Assembly (NCBI GenBank): GCA_937961295.1
Contig: CALGOK010000027.1
Span: 1-7,687, forward strand
From: an uncultured Gemmatimonadota bacterium
Lineage (GTDB): Bacteria > Gemmatimonadota > Gemmatimonadetes > Gemmatimonadales > GWC2-71-9
Length of the DNA: 7,687 nucleotides
Direction: 5' to 3'
A program made the position numbers and the translations under genes. The notes below the pieces were generated by a model, which was not told where the DNA came from, made no database searches, and saw only the letters and a list, made by a program, of their open reading frames with translations. The number at the start of each line of letters is the position of its first letter. The stretch's first letter is position 1. This document shows positions 1 to 5,252 of the stretch, piece by piece.

Positions 1-261
1 AACGGCGTCGCCGTCGCGATCACCACCGCGGCGGGGGTGTGGGTGTGGAGCCGCTCGATAGGGCTCGCGCTGGTGATCGGCGTGTCGATGGTCCTCTCCA
101 TGGTGGCCGCAGGAGTCTCGGGTGTGCTGGTGCCCACCATGCTGACGAAGTTCGGGCAGGATCCGGCGCAGTCGTCGTCGATCATTCTCACCACGGTGAC
201 CGACATCGTCGGCTTCGCGAGCTTCCTCGGCATCGCCACGCTGCTGGCCGGGATGCTGTAG
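1..261 (+). CDS. mgtE: Magnesium transporter MgtE, C-terminal fragment (5' end outside window)
   Basis: The frame is open from base 1 and ends at a TAG at 259-261, giving the last 86 residues of an inner-membrane MgtE-family Mg2+ channel/transporter. Two hydrophobic segments are visible, at about residues 19-45 and 58-85 of the fragment, joined by the linker TKFGQDPAQSS. The second segment carries the family signature TTVTDIVGF. Its Asp (fragment residue 68) matches the Asp of the last transmembrane helix that lines the Mg2+ site in characterised MgtE proteins. The cytosolic N domain and CBS domains that gate the channel must lie upstream of the window. The next gene is convergent and ends 37 bp away; I see no clear terminator hairpin in that gap. 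The family call is firm from the C-terminal signature alone. Confidence 0.93.
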   Translation, partial: NGVAVAITTAAGVWVWSRSIGLALVIGVSMVLSMVAAGVSGVLVPTMLTKFGQDPAQSSSIILTTVTDIVGFASFLGIATLLAGML

Positions 262-298
262 CGGCCCGTTAGCCCCGCCCCCATGTCACCTCCGTGCC

Positions 299-691
299 CT
301 ACACCAGCCGCACCAGCTTCCCCTTCCGCTTTACGAGATTCTTGTAGTCCCACTGGATCTCGCGCGCCTTGGCGCACCAGCGCTTCAGGTCGCCCTTCTT
401 CACCTGCTTCGCGTCGGTGTAGAGCACCGACGCGTCCTTGAACTTCTCGCCGCGCTGGACGAGACCCGGTTCGTCGAACGACTGGCCGCTCCAGAACATC
501 AGCCGCACGCCGTCCTTGAGCTTGCCGTAGCCGCAGATCGGATTGCCGTCGAGGAACCAGACGGGATGGGAGTGCCACACCTTGCTCTCCGCGCCCTTGA
601 GGTGCTTCTCGATCTCGTCATGCAGCAGGGTGCAGATGGCCCGGTCGGCGGGCGCCTGCGCGGCGTGGTACTTCTTGATGTCAGGATGCAT
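299..691 (-). CDS. DUF1801 (YdhG-like) domain protein
   Basis: A 130-residue soluble protein with an ATG start and a TAG stop. It matches the DUF1801 pattern: an N-terminal helical part (HPDIKKYHAAQAPADRAICTL), then ESKVWHSHPVWFLDGNPICGYG at about residues 35-56, VRLMFWSGQSF at 62-72, and a Lys/Arg-rich C-terminal helix (KNLVKRKGKLVRLV). There is no signal peptide or membrane segment, so it is probably cytoplasmic. The biochemical role of the family is not established; members are small single-domain proteins common in soil bacteria, often near RibD-type reductases, as here. It is the last gene of the minus-strand run, 42 bp after the RibD-like gene. The ribosome-binding site is weak (GGGA about 7 nt upstream), consistent with translation as part of an operon message. 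Confidence 0.9.
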   Translation of the reverse strand: MHPDIKKYHAAQAPADRAICTLLHDEIEKHLKGAESKVWHSHPVWFLDGNPICGYGKLKDGVRLMFWSGQSFDEPGLVQRGEKFKDASVLYTDAKQVKKGDLKRWCAKAREIQWDYKNLVKRKGKLVRLV

Positions 692-733
692 TCCGCTGTC
701 CCAGTGCTCCAGTGTGTCGTCGCATCGCGGCGG

Positions 734-1294
734 CTAGCGCTTCGGCACGTACTGCAGCGCCACTGCGCCGGAACGAAACTCCGACCGGCCGGTGAGCGTC
801 AAGTCGACCGCCCGTGACAGCCCGGCGAACAGCGCCGGCCCGCGCCCGGCGATCCTGGGGTGGACGATGATCTCGTACTCGTCGATGAGCCCCAGTTCGG
901 CCAGTGCCAGCGGCACCGTCACGCCTCCCGTCGCCAGGCCGTTCCCCGGCTGGGCCTTCAGTCGCCGCACGGCGTCACCAAGATCACCGCGCACCAGCTC
1001 CGCATTCCAGTTGACCGATTCGAGGGTGCGGGAGACGACATGCTTCGGCTTCGCGTGAATGGTGTTCGCGAACGGGACCATCCACGGCTCCATCCACTCG
1101 GGACCCACCCCCGTCTCGGCCACCGACCGCCACCCCTCCTCCATCAGCCGGTAGGTGATCCGGCCGAAGATCAGCGCATCTGCCGCGGCAATCGTTGCCT
1201 CCGCCCGGCGATGCAGCTCCTCGTCGGGGATGATCGCCGTGTGGTCGACACACCCGTCGAGCGTGACGTTGATGGAGTAGCGCAGCGGACGCAC
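734..1294 (-). CDS. RibD C-terminal / dihydrofolate reductase-fold family protein
   Basis: This 186-residue protein has the RibD C-terminal (dihydrofolate reductase-like) fold. Seen in the sequence: the opening strand LRYSINVTLDG (residues 4-14), ALIFGRITY (40-48) where the family places a Gly-Arg cofactor contact, GNGLATGG (117-124) for the pyridine-nucleotide loop, and LIDEYEIIVHPRIAGRGPALF (136-156), the most diagnostic stretch. Members are NAD(P)H-dependent reductases of mostly unknown substrate; this is not a full riboflavin-pathway RibD because the deaminase domain is absent. The frame stays open upstream to 1465, but the GTG at 1294 is preferred: it places the protein right at the conserved first strand and has GGAGA 6 nt upstream (1301-1305). 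That site lies next to the stop of the upstream lipoprotein gene, 13 bp away, so the two are probably co-transcribed. Confidence 0.9.
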   Translation of the reverse strand: MRPLRYSINVTLDGCVDHTAIIPDEELHRRAEATIAAADALIFGRITYRLMEEGWRSVAETGVGPEWMEPWMVPFANTIHAKPKHVVSRTLESVNWNAELVRGDLGDAVRRLKAQPGNGLATGGVTVPLALAELGLIDEYEIIVHPRIAGRGPALFAGLSRAVDLTLTGRSEFRSGAVALQYVPKR

Positions 1295-1307
1295 GAATGG
1301 TCTCCGG

Positions 1308-1904
1308 TCAGCGGGCCGGGGCGGAACCCGAGACCCGAATCGGCTGCGGCGGGGTGAGCGAGCCAAGAGGGGTCTCGATCCGCGGCAGCAGCTCCAGTGT
1401 GATGCGGGTCGGGTCGCCCCGCAATCCCACCAAGCCGGCGGCCAAGTTGACGATCTGCTCCGCACTGCCCGAGAAGAATTCCATCATGTCGAGGTTCACT
1501 CGGACCGGGATGGTCACGGGTTGACCCGCGGGAAGCACGTGGGTGGAATCGATCACGCCGCGCACCGTCTCGCGATCGTCCAGCAGCAGCAGCCATTCCA
1601 GGCGGGTGAGGCGGGCGTCGGTGCGGTTGTCGGCCGGGTTGCTGGCGCCGACCTCCACCGTGAACTCCAGCGGTGCGGTGCCGGCCGCGAGGGTGGCGAT
1701 CAGGCGTCCCGCCTCTGATGCGGTGAGGTCGCGGAACGAGGCGATGCGCGCGAGTGGCACATCGGCCAGCCGCGCGTCGGCGACGCGGTCGAGCGAGAAG
1801 TCCACCTGGCGGAGCGCCAGGTACTGTTGCAGGGTGGCGCAGCCGGCCAGCGCCCCGATCAGCACCAGGGCGCAGGCCGCTCGCGTGGTGGAGACAATCC
1901 GCAC
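1308..1904 (-). CDS. LEA14-like (LEA type 2) lipoprotein
   Basis: A 198-residue predicted lipoprotein. The N terminus has basic residues, a hydrophobic core (ACALVLIGAL) and the lipobox LAGC with Cys22, so it should be lipidated and held at an envelope membrane. The mature part resembles the LEA type 2 / water-stress-and-hypersensitive-response beta-sandwich: FTVEVGASNPADNRTDARLTRLEWLLLLDDRE (about 81-112, written here in its conserved order of strand, Asn-Pro and strand), then a conserved-like VTIPVRVNLDMMEFF region (130-144) and a C-terminal strand pair. In bacteria such proteins are linked to desiccation or envelope stress, but function is rarely shown. The GTG start has a good AGGAG at 1911-1915 with 6-nt spacing. 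It sits 63 bp after the 48-residue membrane-protein gene and 13 bp before the RibD-like gene. The lipoprotein call is firmer than the LEA assignment. Confidence 0.77.
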   Translation of the reverse strand: MRIVSTTRAACALVLIGALAGCATLQQYLALRQVDFSLDRVADARLADVPLARIASFRDLTASEAGRLIATLAAGTAPLEFTVEVGASNPADNRTDARLTRLEWLLLLDDRETVRGVIDSTHVLPAGQPVTIPVRVNLDMMEFFSGSAEQIVNLAAGLVGLRGDPTRITLELLPRIETPLGSLTPPQPIRVSGSAPAR

Positions 1905-1910
1905 GTGTCA

Positions 1911-1915
1911 CTCCT
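1911..1915 (-). promoter_or_regulatory. Ribosome-binding site of the LEA14-like lipoprotein gene
   Basis: On the minus strand the sequence reads GCAGGAGTGACAC directly before the GTG at 1904. AGGAG lies 6 nt from the start, one of the clearest Shine-Dalgarno matches in the window. It fixes the non-ATG start and the position of the lipobox relative to the N terminus. Confidence 0.75.
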
Positions 1916-1967
1916 GCGGGTCCGGGCACCGTGTCAGCTTCGCCGACCGCCGCGGTACCCGGCCCGG

Positions 1968-2114
1968 TCACACCGGCTTGCGGCCCTGGATGATGCGGAC
2001 CAGCACCACGATGATGGCGATGACCAGGAGGATGTGGATCAGGCCACCGAGGGTGTATGACGTCAGGAATCCCAGCAACCAGAGGATCAGCAGCAGAGCG
2101 ACGATGGTCATCAT
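1968..2114 (-). CDS. lmo0937-family small membrane protein (48 residues)
   Basis: A very short gene recognised by reading the reverse strand. It starts with two consecutive ATG codons (2112-2114 and 2109-2111) and stops with TGA at 1968-1970. The product has two hydrophobic stretches, residues 3-20 (TIVALLLILWLLGFLTSY) and 24-42 (GLIHILLVIAIIVVLVRII), joined by TLGG, and ends with a short basic tail, QGRKPV. The order LWLLGF, TSYTLGGLIHILLVIA, then a basic tail is the hallmark of the lmo0937 / DUF5670 family of tiny inner-membrane proteins, whose function is unknown. An AAGGA lies 10 nt and an AGG lies 6 nt upstream of the first ATG. It is the first gene of the minus-strand run and shares envelope location with the downstream lipoprotein. 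Translation from the second ATG is equally possible. Confidence 0.86.
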   Translation of the reverse strand: MMTIVALLLILWLLGFLTSYTLGGLIHILLVIAIIVVLVRIIQGRKPV

Positions 2115-2172
2115 GTCGGGCCTGTCCTTCGCAATGAGGAGTGGCCGGCAAGACCCGTAGGGGGCGGGCCCT

Positions 2173-2190
2173 CCCCGGGAACGCCCGGGG
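2173..2190. repeat. Perfect 7-bp GC hairpin with AACG loop
   Basis: CCCCGGG at 2173-2179 pairs perfectly with CCCGGGG at 2184-2190 around an AACG tetraloop. It lies about 60 bp upstream of the small membrane-protein start, so it could form in that gene's 5' untranslated RNA or act in DNA. There is no T tract on either side to support an intrinsic terminator. Confidence 0.7.
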
Positions 2191-2239
2191 CCGGTCGCTG
2201 GGGGATACCCCGGGGCGGTCCGGGGGTGCCGGGGGAAGG

Positions 2240-2303
2240 GAGTCCGGAGTCCTGAGAGGTGGGGGGAACGCGCTCCCCCCTCACACCCCAGGACTCCGGA
2301 TTC
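2240..2303. repeat. Nested inverted repeat (11-bp perfect outer arms)
   Basis: TCCGGAGTCCT at 2243-2253 is the exact reverse complement of 2290-2300. The outer stem extends by a G-T, an A-T and a G-C pair to 2240/2303. Inside is a second stem, six G at 2261-2266 with six C at 2275-2280, around the 8-nt loop AACGCGCT. The result is a two-tier hairpin of 64 nt. It may be a transcription stop, an RNA stability element or part of a repeat family; the sequence does not decide between these. Confidence 0.75.
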
Positions 2304-2341
2304 ACGCCCTTACAGGGTCAGCTCTACCCGCACCACCCGAA

Positions 2342-2403
2342 GCCGGATGCCACTGGGCCTTGCCCGGTTGTGGTGCCGGTCACATCACGGCCGGGCATCC
2401 GGC
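2342..2403. repeat. Inverted repeat with 10-bp perfect arms
   Basis: GCCGGATGCC at 2342-2351 and GGCATCCGGC at 2394-2403 are exact reverse complements separated by 42 nt. A further GGCC at 2356-2359 can pair with GGCC at 2389-2392 inside the loop, extending the structure with interruptions. Its function is unknown. Confidence 0.6.
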
Positions 2404-2435
2404 GAAGCGGTGGTGCGGAGCGGTGGGCCGGCATC

Positions 2436-2455
2436 GCGCGCCCCGAGGGGCGCGC
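2436..2455. repeat. Perfect 9-bp GC hairpin
   Basis: GCGCGCCCC at 2436-2444 and GGGGCGCGC at 2447-2455 are exact reverse complements with only GA between them. In RNA the innermost pair would open to give a CGAG tetraloop. It is a very stable stem about 120 nt beyond the LVIVD stop codon on the minus strand, with no T tract. It could be a Rho-independent-like pause or a 3' RNA-protecting stem. Confidence 0.65.
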
Positions 2456-2471
2456 CTGCGTTCAGGCGTCG

Positions 2472-2568
2472 GCCAACCTCCGCCCCCTCGCCTGCGGCTC
2501 GGGGTGACACCGGCCCTTCAGCTCCCCGCCAGCCTCCTCCCCCTCGCCTGCGGCTCGGGGTGACACCG
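2472..2568 (-). repeat. Two direct copies of a 41-bp REP-like repeat
   Basis: Copies at 2472-2512 and 2528-2568 repeat with a 56-bp period and differ at only two positions (2476/2532 and 2482/2538); the last 30 bases are identical. On the minus strand each copy starts TGTCACCCCGAGCCGCAGG and folds as a hairpin: CCCC, GA, GCC, a GCA loop, GGC, GA, GGGG, so a 3-bp and a 4-bp stem flank a tandem GA/GA mismatch. The proximal copy ends 5 bp from the LVIVD stop codon. From general knowledge, motifs of the TGTCAnCCnGAG type recur between genes in many soil bacterial genomes, so an interspersed REP-like family is the likely identity. A role in transcript 3' ends is inference. Confidence 0.75.
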
Positions 2569-2573
2569 CCAGC

Positions 2574-4313
2574 TCAGCTTCCGGCGAGCCTTCGCGTCTC
2601 CGCCGCCAGCGCCCGCACTCGCGCCTTGTCGCTCGCCGCGGCCACGTCGCGATCGAGCTGCCCCGCCAGCGTGCGCAGCGCGGTGGCCCGCGCCGAACCC
2701 GACTGCCGCTCCGCGGCGTCGAGCGCCGACCGGATCGCGGCGATGCGCGCGGAGGCCAGGCCGTTGCCGCGCTCGAGCTGGTCGACGTAGCTCCGCACCA
2801 CCGGGAACGCAGCGGGCCAGCTGACGTGCGGCTGGCTCTGCGGGTTGAACTCGTCCATCACCACCAGCTTGGCCGCGGCGATCTCGTTGGCGCTCAGCTG
2901 CGCTCCCGGCACCAGTTCCAGCACGTCGAGTCCGCGCGCCATCTCCGAGGAGTAGATGTAGCCGTTGTACCAGTATGCGCCCCACGACCCACCGATGGTG
3001 TTGCTGCCGCGCTCGCCCTCGGCCGGCGGGGGATCGACCGGGCCGCGATCGAAGTAGCCGATCTCGAAGGGCCGGTCGGGATCGGTGAAGTCGATGATGT
3101 TGACCCCGCCCTGATACCACCCCTGCACCGCGATGTCGCGCCCCGGCACCGGAATCAGCGAGCCGTTGTGGCTCACGCAGTTCTCGTTGGCCGCCTGCCC
3201 GGTGGGGATCTTGAAGTAGGCGTGCTGCCTGTACTTGCCGCCCTCCCCGATGGTGAGCACGGTGTTGCCGCCCATCTCCATCATCGACGTCGCCTGGCAC
3301 ATCGGCTGGGTGCCGCCGCCCCACTCGTCGGTGAAGAGCACCTTCTTGCCGTCGTTGCTGAACACCGCCGTGTGCCAGAGCGAGAAGTTGGTGTCGGCCA
3401 CGGCGTCGAGCCGGCGCGGCTGCTCGGGATCGGAGATGTCCACCAGCAGGCCATAGCTGCCGCACGCCCCGGCCAGCAGGTTCATCGCCGGATAGGCGGT
3501 CACGTCGTGGCAGTTGCGGGGCCCGCCACCGCGGCGGGCCTGGCGCCCCTCACGCTGTGGTGCCGCGTCGAGGCCGGTGAAAATCCGCGCCCCGGTCACC
3601 ACCGCCGCCTGCTCCGGGTTGGCCAGCGGCACCCGGATCACGTCGAGCCGGTAGAGCGAGTTGTTCGGGTCGGCCGGGTCGTCGCCGTTGACGCATCCCT
3701 CCATCGCCTCGCGCGCACCCTGGCTCCCCGACACGTAGATGTAGACGACCCCGCGGTCGCGCGGATGCGGGATCACGGTGTGCGTGTGCGACCCCTTGCA
3801 GGTCTGCACGTTCTTGACCAGCCGCGGCGCGCGCGGGTTCGACACGTCGTAGATCCGCACGCCGGCCATGTGCTCCGACGGATCCTGCACCCCGCCCTTG
3901 GCGCAGTCGTTCCGGTTGCCGCCGCCCTCGGCGGAGACGAACAGCAGGTTGCCGATGATGGTGGGGTCACCCTGCGACGTGATGCACTCCACCACCGAGA
4001 CCATCCGCGGCCGAGCCGGATTGCTCACGTCCCAGATGGAGAACCCGGCGAAATTGCCCTGGTAGACCAGGTTGCCGCGGAAGGCGAGGTCGGAGTTCAC
4101 GAAGGTGAGCCCGCGCACCGAGTCGAACGGCGCCGGCTTGGGTGCCGTCGCCACCAGGCGCATCCCGGCGATCGCCACGCCCGCGTCGGTGAGCCCCGGC
4201 TTGAGGCCGTCGCGCGGATCGCCCCCGGGCGGGTACGACTGTGCCACCAGCGGCAGGGCGGCAAGCGAGAAAGTCGCCACCATGGCGGCGAGACGACGAA
4301 GCGATCCGGTCAT
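2574..4313 (-). CDS. Exported LVIVD-repeat (beta-propeller-like) protein
   Basis: A 579-residue secreted or periplasmic protein. Residues 1-25 form a signal peptide (SLRRLAAMVATFSLAALPLVAQ). Four LVIVD-type repeats are visible: GFSIWDVSNPARPRMV (90-105), GVRIYDVSNPRAPRLV (151-166), GLLVDISDPEQPRRL (288-302) and GVNIIDFTDPDRPFEIG (403-419). The family is expected to form a beta-propeller; its function is unknown. The mature region has eight Cys (110, 137, 172, 207, 268, 284, 339, 379), which suggests disulfides, and conserved-looking His in HTHTV (176-180), NCHD (267-270), LWHTAVFSNDGKKVLFTDEWGGG (from 312) and SHNG (381-384). The C-terminal ~75 residues look helical. The ATG at 4313 is chosen because it opens the signal peptide, has GAAGGGA 7 nt upstream and overlaps the DUF305 stop by ATGA, so the pair is translationally coupled. 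Confidence 0.88.
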   Translation of the reverse strand: MTGSLRRLAAMVATFSLAALPLVAQSYPPGGDPRDGLKPGLTDAGVAIAGMRLVATAPKPAPFDSVRGLTFVNSDLAFRGNLVYQGNFAGFSIWDVSNPARPRMVSVVECITSQGDPTIIGNLLFVSAEGGGNRNDCAKGGVQDPSEHMAGVRIYDVSNPRAPRLVKNVQTCKGSHTHTVIPHPRDRGVVYIYVSGSQGAREAMEGCVNGDDPADPNNSLYRLDVIRVPLANPEQAAVVTGARIFTGLDAAPQREGRQARRGGGPRNCHDVTAYPAMNLLAGACGSYGLLVDISDPEQPRRLDAVADTNFSLWHTAVFSNDGKKVLFTDEWGGGTQPMCQATSMMEMGGNTVLTIGEGGKYRQHAYFKIPTGQAANENCVSHNGSLIPVPGRDIAVQGWYQGGVNIIDFTDPDRPFEIGYFDRGPVDPPPAEGERGSNTIGGSWGAYWYNGYIYSSEMARGLDVLELVPGAQLSANEIAAAKLVVMDEFNPQSQPHVSWPAAFPVVRSYVDQLERGNGLASARIAAIRSALDAAERQSGSARATALRTLAGQLDRDVAAASDKARVRALAAETRRLAGS

Positions 4314-4939
4314 CGTGAGTTCCCTTCGAGGTTGGCGAGCATCTGTCGCATCAGGTCGATCTCTGCAGTCTGCACGGTATGGATGTCGTTGGCGAGCACA
4401 TTGATGTCGACGTCCTGCGCCGCCCGCGGCGTGGCGAGCAACTCCGCCACCATCGAGAGCGCGCCCTCGTGGTGCCGGATCATCAGTTCCAGGAACCGCC
4501 GGTCGAACGCCTCGCCCCGCAGCGTCTCGAGCTCGGCCAGCTCCTCGCGCGTCAACATCCCCGGCATCATGATCGCCTGCCACGTGACGCTGTCGGGCGC
4601 CACCTGATCACGGTCCACCAGCCACCCCCGCATCAATCGGATCTCGGACTCCTGCGACTGGTCGATCTTCTGCGCGAACCGCAGCAGCCGGGGATCCGCA
4701 CCACGCTCCTCGGCCAGCCGCGACATGTGGATCGCCTGGCCATGGTGCGCGATCATCCCCTGCATGAACTGCACGTCGGCGGCGGTGTGCAGCACGCCGG
4801 CCGGGATCGGCCGGAGCGCCGGCATCCCCTCGTGCGCGTGGGCGTGGAGCGCGTGCTCCTGCGCGGCGAGCGGTGGCGCGGCAAGGAGCGCCACGACGAG
4901 GGCAAACAGCGCTGCTGGGAGCGGACGGGGCGAAGGCAT
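4310..4939 (-). CDS. Exported DUF305 protein with two His-His/Met motifs
   Basis: A 209-residue protein with a signal peptide (residues 1-26, ending PPLAAQ) and a mature helical DUF305 domain, which belongs to the ferritin-like four-helix class. The two halves each carry the family motif: MIAHHGQAIHM (62-72, H65, H66, H71, M72) and MIRHHEGALSM (153-163, H156, H157, M163). Supporting acidic and Gln residues lie in IDQSQESEIRLM (92-103) and VQTAEIDLM (189-197). A His-rich segment EHALHAHAHEGM (28-39) follows the signal peptide. DUF305 proteins often occur with copper-handling genes, so periplasmic metal binding is plausible but unproven here. The frame is open to 5362, yet the ATG at 4939 is preferred because the signal peptide begins there; no strong ribosome-binding site is seen. 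It is the first gene of a coupled pair with the LVIVD gene. Confidence 0.92.
   Translation of the reverse strand: MPSPRPLPAALFALVVALLAAPPLAAQEHALHAHAHEGMPALRPIPAGVLHTAADVQFMQGMIAHHGQAIHMSRLAEERGADPRLLRFAQKIDQSQESEIRLMRGWLVDRDQVAPDSVTWQAIMMPGMLTREELAELETLRGEAFDRRFLELMIRHHEGALSMVAELLATPRAAQDVDINVLANDIHTVQTAEIDLMRQMLANLEGNSR
4321..4327 (-). promoter_or_regulatory. Ribosome-binding site of the LVIVD gene, inside the DUF305 coding end
   Basis: GAAGGGA on the minus strand lies 7 nt before the ATG at 4313, within the last codons of the DUF305 gene. Together with the ATGA overlap at 4310-4313 it decides the start of the LVIVD protein and argues against the much longer upstream-open frame that runs back to 4583. 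Confidence 0.65.
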
Positions 4940-5252
4940 CAGGTGAAGCTGTCGCTGGTGGAGAGGGGGAAGCAAGTATGCCGGGACTACGGCCGCAGAC
5001 CTCCCGGGGTTGCAGGAGGTGTTCCGGCCACCCGCCGGCCCGTCCCGCAGAGAAGCGACCGTGGGCGTGGCGCCCCAGCCGCATTCGGAGACGCGATCCC
5101 CTCGTCCGGGCGCTGCCGCGAGCGTAGCGAAGCGGCAGGCGAGGACCGGGGATCGTGCAGCGCCACGCTCGGTCGCGTCGGCGCGGGACGGGCCGGCGGG
5201 TGCAACGGCGACAGGGCACCAATGAGGCGATCTTTCCCCATCCCTGCCCACG
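4940..5252. other. Divergent intergenic region dominated by a long hairpin
   Basis: This 313-bp gap separates the divergent DUF305 (minus) and amidohydrolase (plus) genes and must hold promoters for both. Bases 5029-5202 are taken up by a large inverted-repeat element described separately. A small hairpin (ACCTCC at 4999-5004 with GGAGGT at 5015-5020) flanks it. A CATACT at about 4973-4978 on the minus strand, roughly 35 nt before the DUF305 start, is a weak -10 candidate without a good -35 partner. I see no gene here. Confidence 0.75.
5029..5202. repeat. 174-bp multi-segment inverted repeat (long imperfect hairpin)
   Basis: Five blocks pair in nested order. 5029-5048 with 5183-5202 is 20 bp perfect. 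5055-5061 with 5170-5176 is GCGACCG, 7 bp. 5065-5073 with 5160-5168 is GCGTGGCGC, 9 bp. 5094-5101 with 5148-5155 is CGATCCCC, 8 bp. 5113-5119 with 5132-5138 is CTGCCGC, 7 bp, closing on a 12-nt loop. One large asymmetric internal loop (5074-5093 against 5156-5159) interrupts it. Perfect outer arms and colinear inner blocks rule out chance pairing. It contains no gene, so a MITE-like or compound REP element, or a structured RNA or DNA regulator, are the options. Orientation cannot be assigned. Confidence 0.85.

Larger units (their letters stand above)
2115..2573. other. Non-coding, palindrome-rich intergenic region
   Basis: No credible gene is seen on either strand in these 459 bases. Both flanking genes are on the minus strand, so the region spans the 3' end of the LVIVD transcript and the upstream region of the small membrane-protein gene. 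It holds at least four separate GC-rich inverted repeats (2173-2190, 2240-2303, 2342-2403, 2436-2455) and a direct repeat in two copies (2472-2512 and 2528-2568), each listed separately. I could not identify a convincing -35/-10 pair or a terminator with a T tract. Confidence 0.8.

Noticed and set aside
262..298. Terminator between the convergent MgtE and DUF1801 genes
   Set aside because: The 37-bp gap has no inverted repeat of useful length and no T tract.
1295..1465. 57-codon upstream extension of the RibD-like protein
   Set aside because: The extra residues are low-complexity Arg/Ser/Pro/Trp sequence overlapping the lipoprotein gene; the GTG at 1294 has GGAGA at proper spacing and begins at the conserved first strand.
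1171..2151. 326-residue minus-strand frame across the small-protein and lipoprotein genes
   Set aside because: Pro/Arg/His-rich shadow frame; the lipoprotein and lmo0937-type frames have lipobox, membrane segments and ribosome-binding sites that explain the same DNA.
2826..4607. 593-residue open frame on the plus strand, antisense to the LVIVD and DUF305 genes
   Set aside because: It lies wholly opposite two well-supported genes, is rich in Val/Arg/His/Ala typical of reverse-frame GC-rich DNA, and shows no domain, signal peptide or ribosome-binding site.
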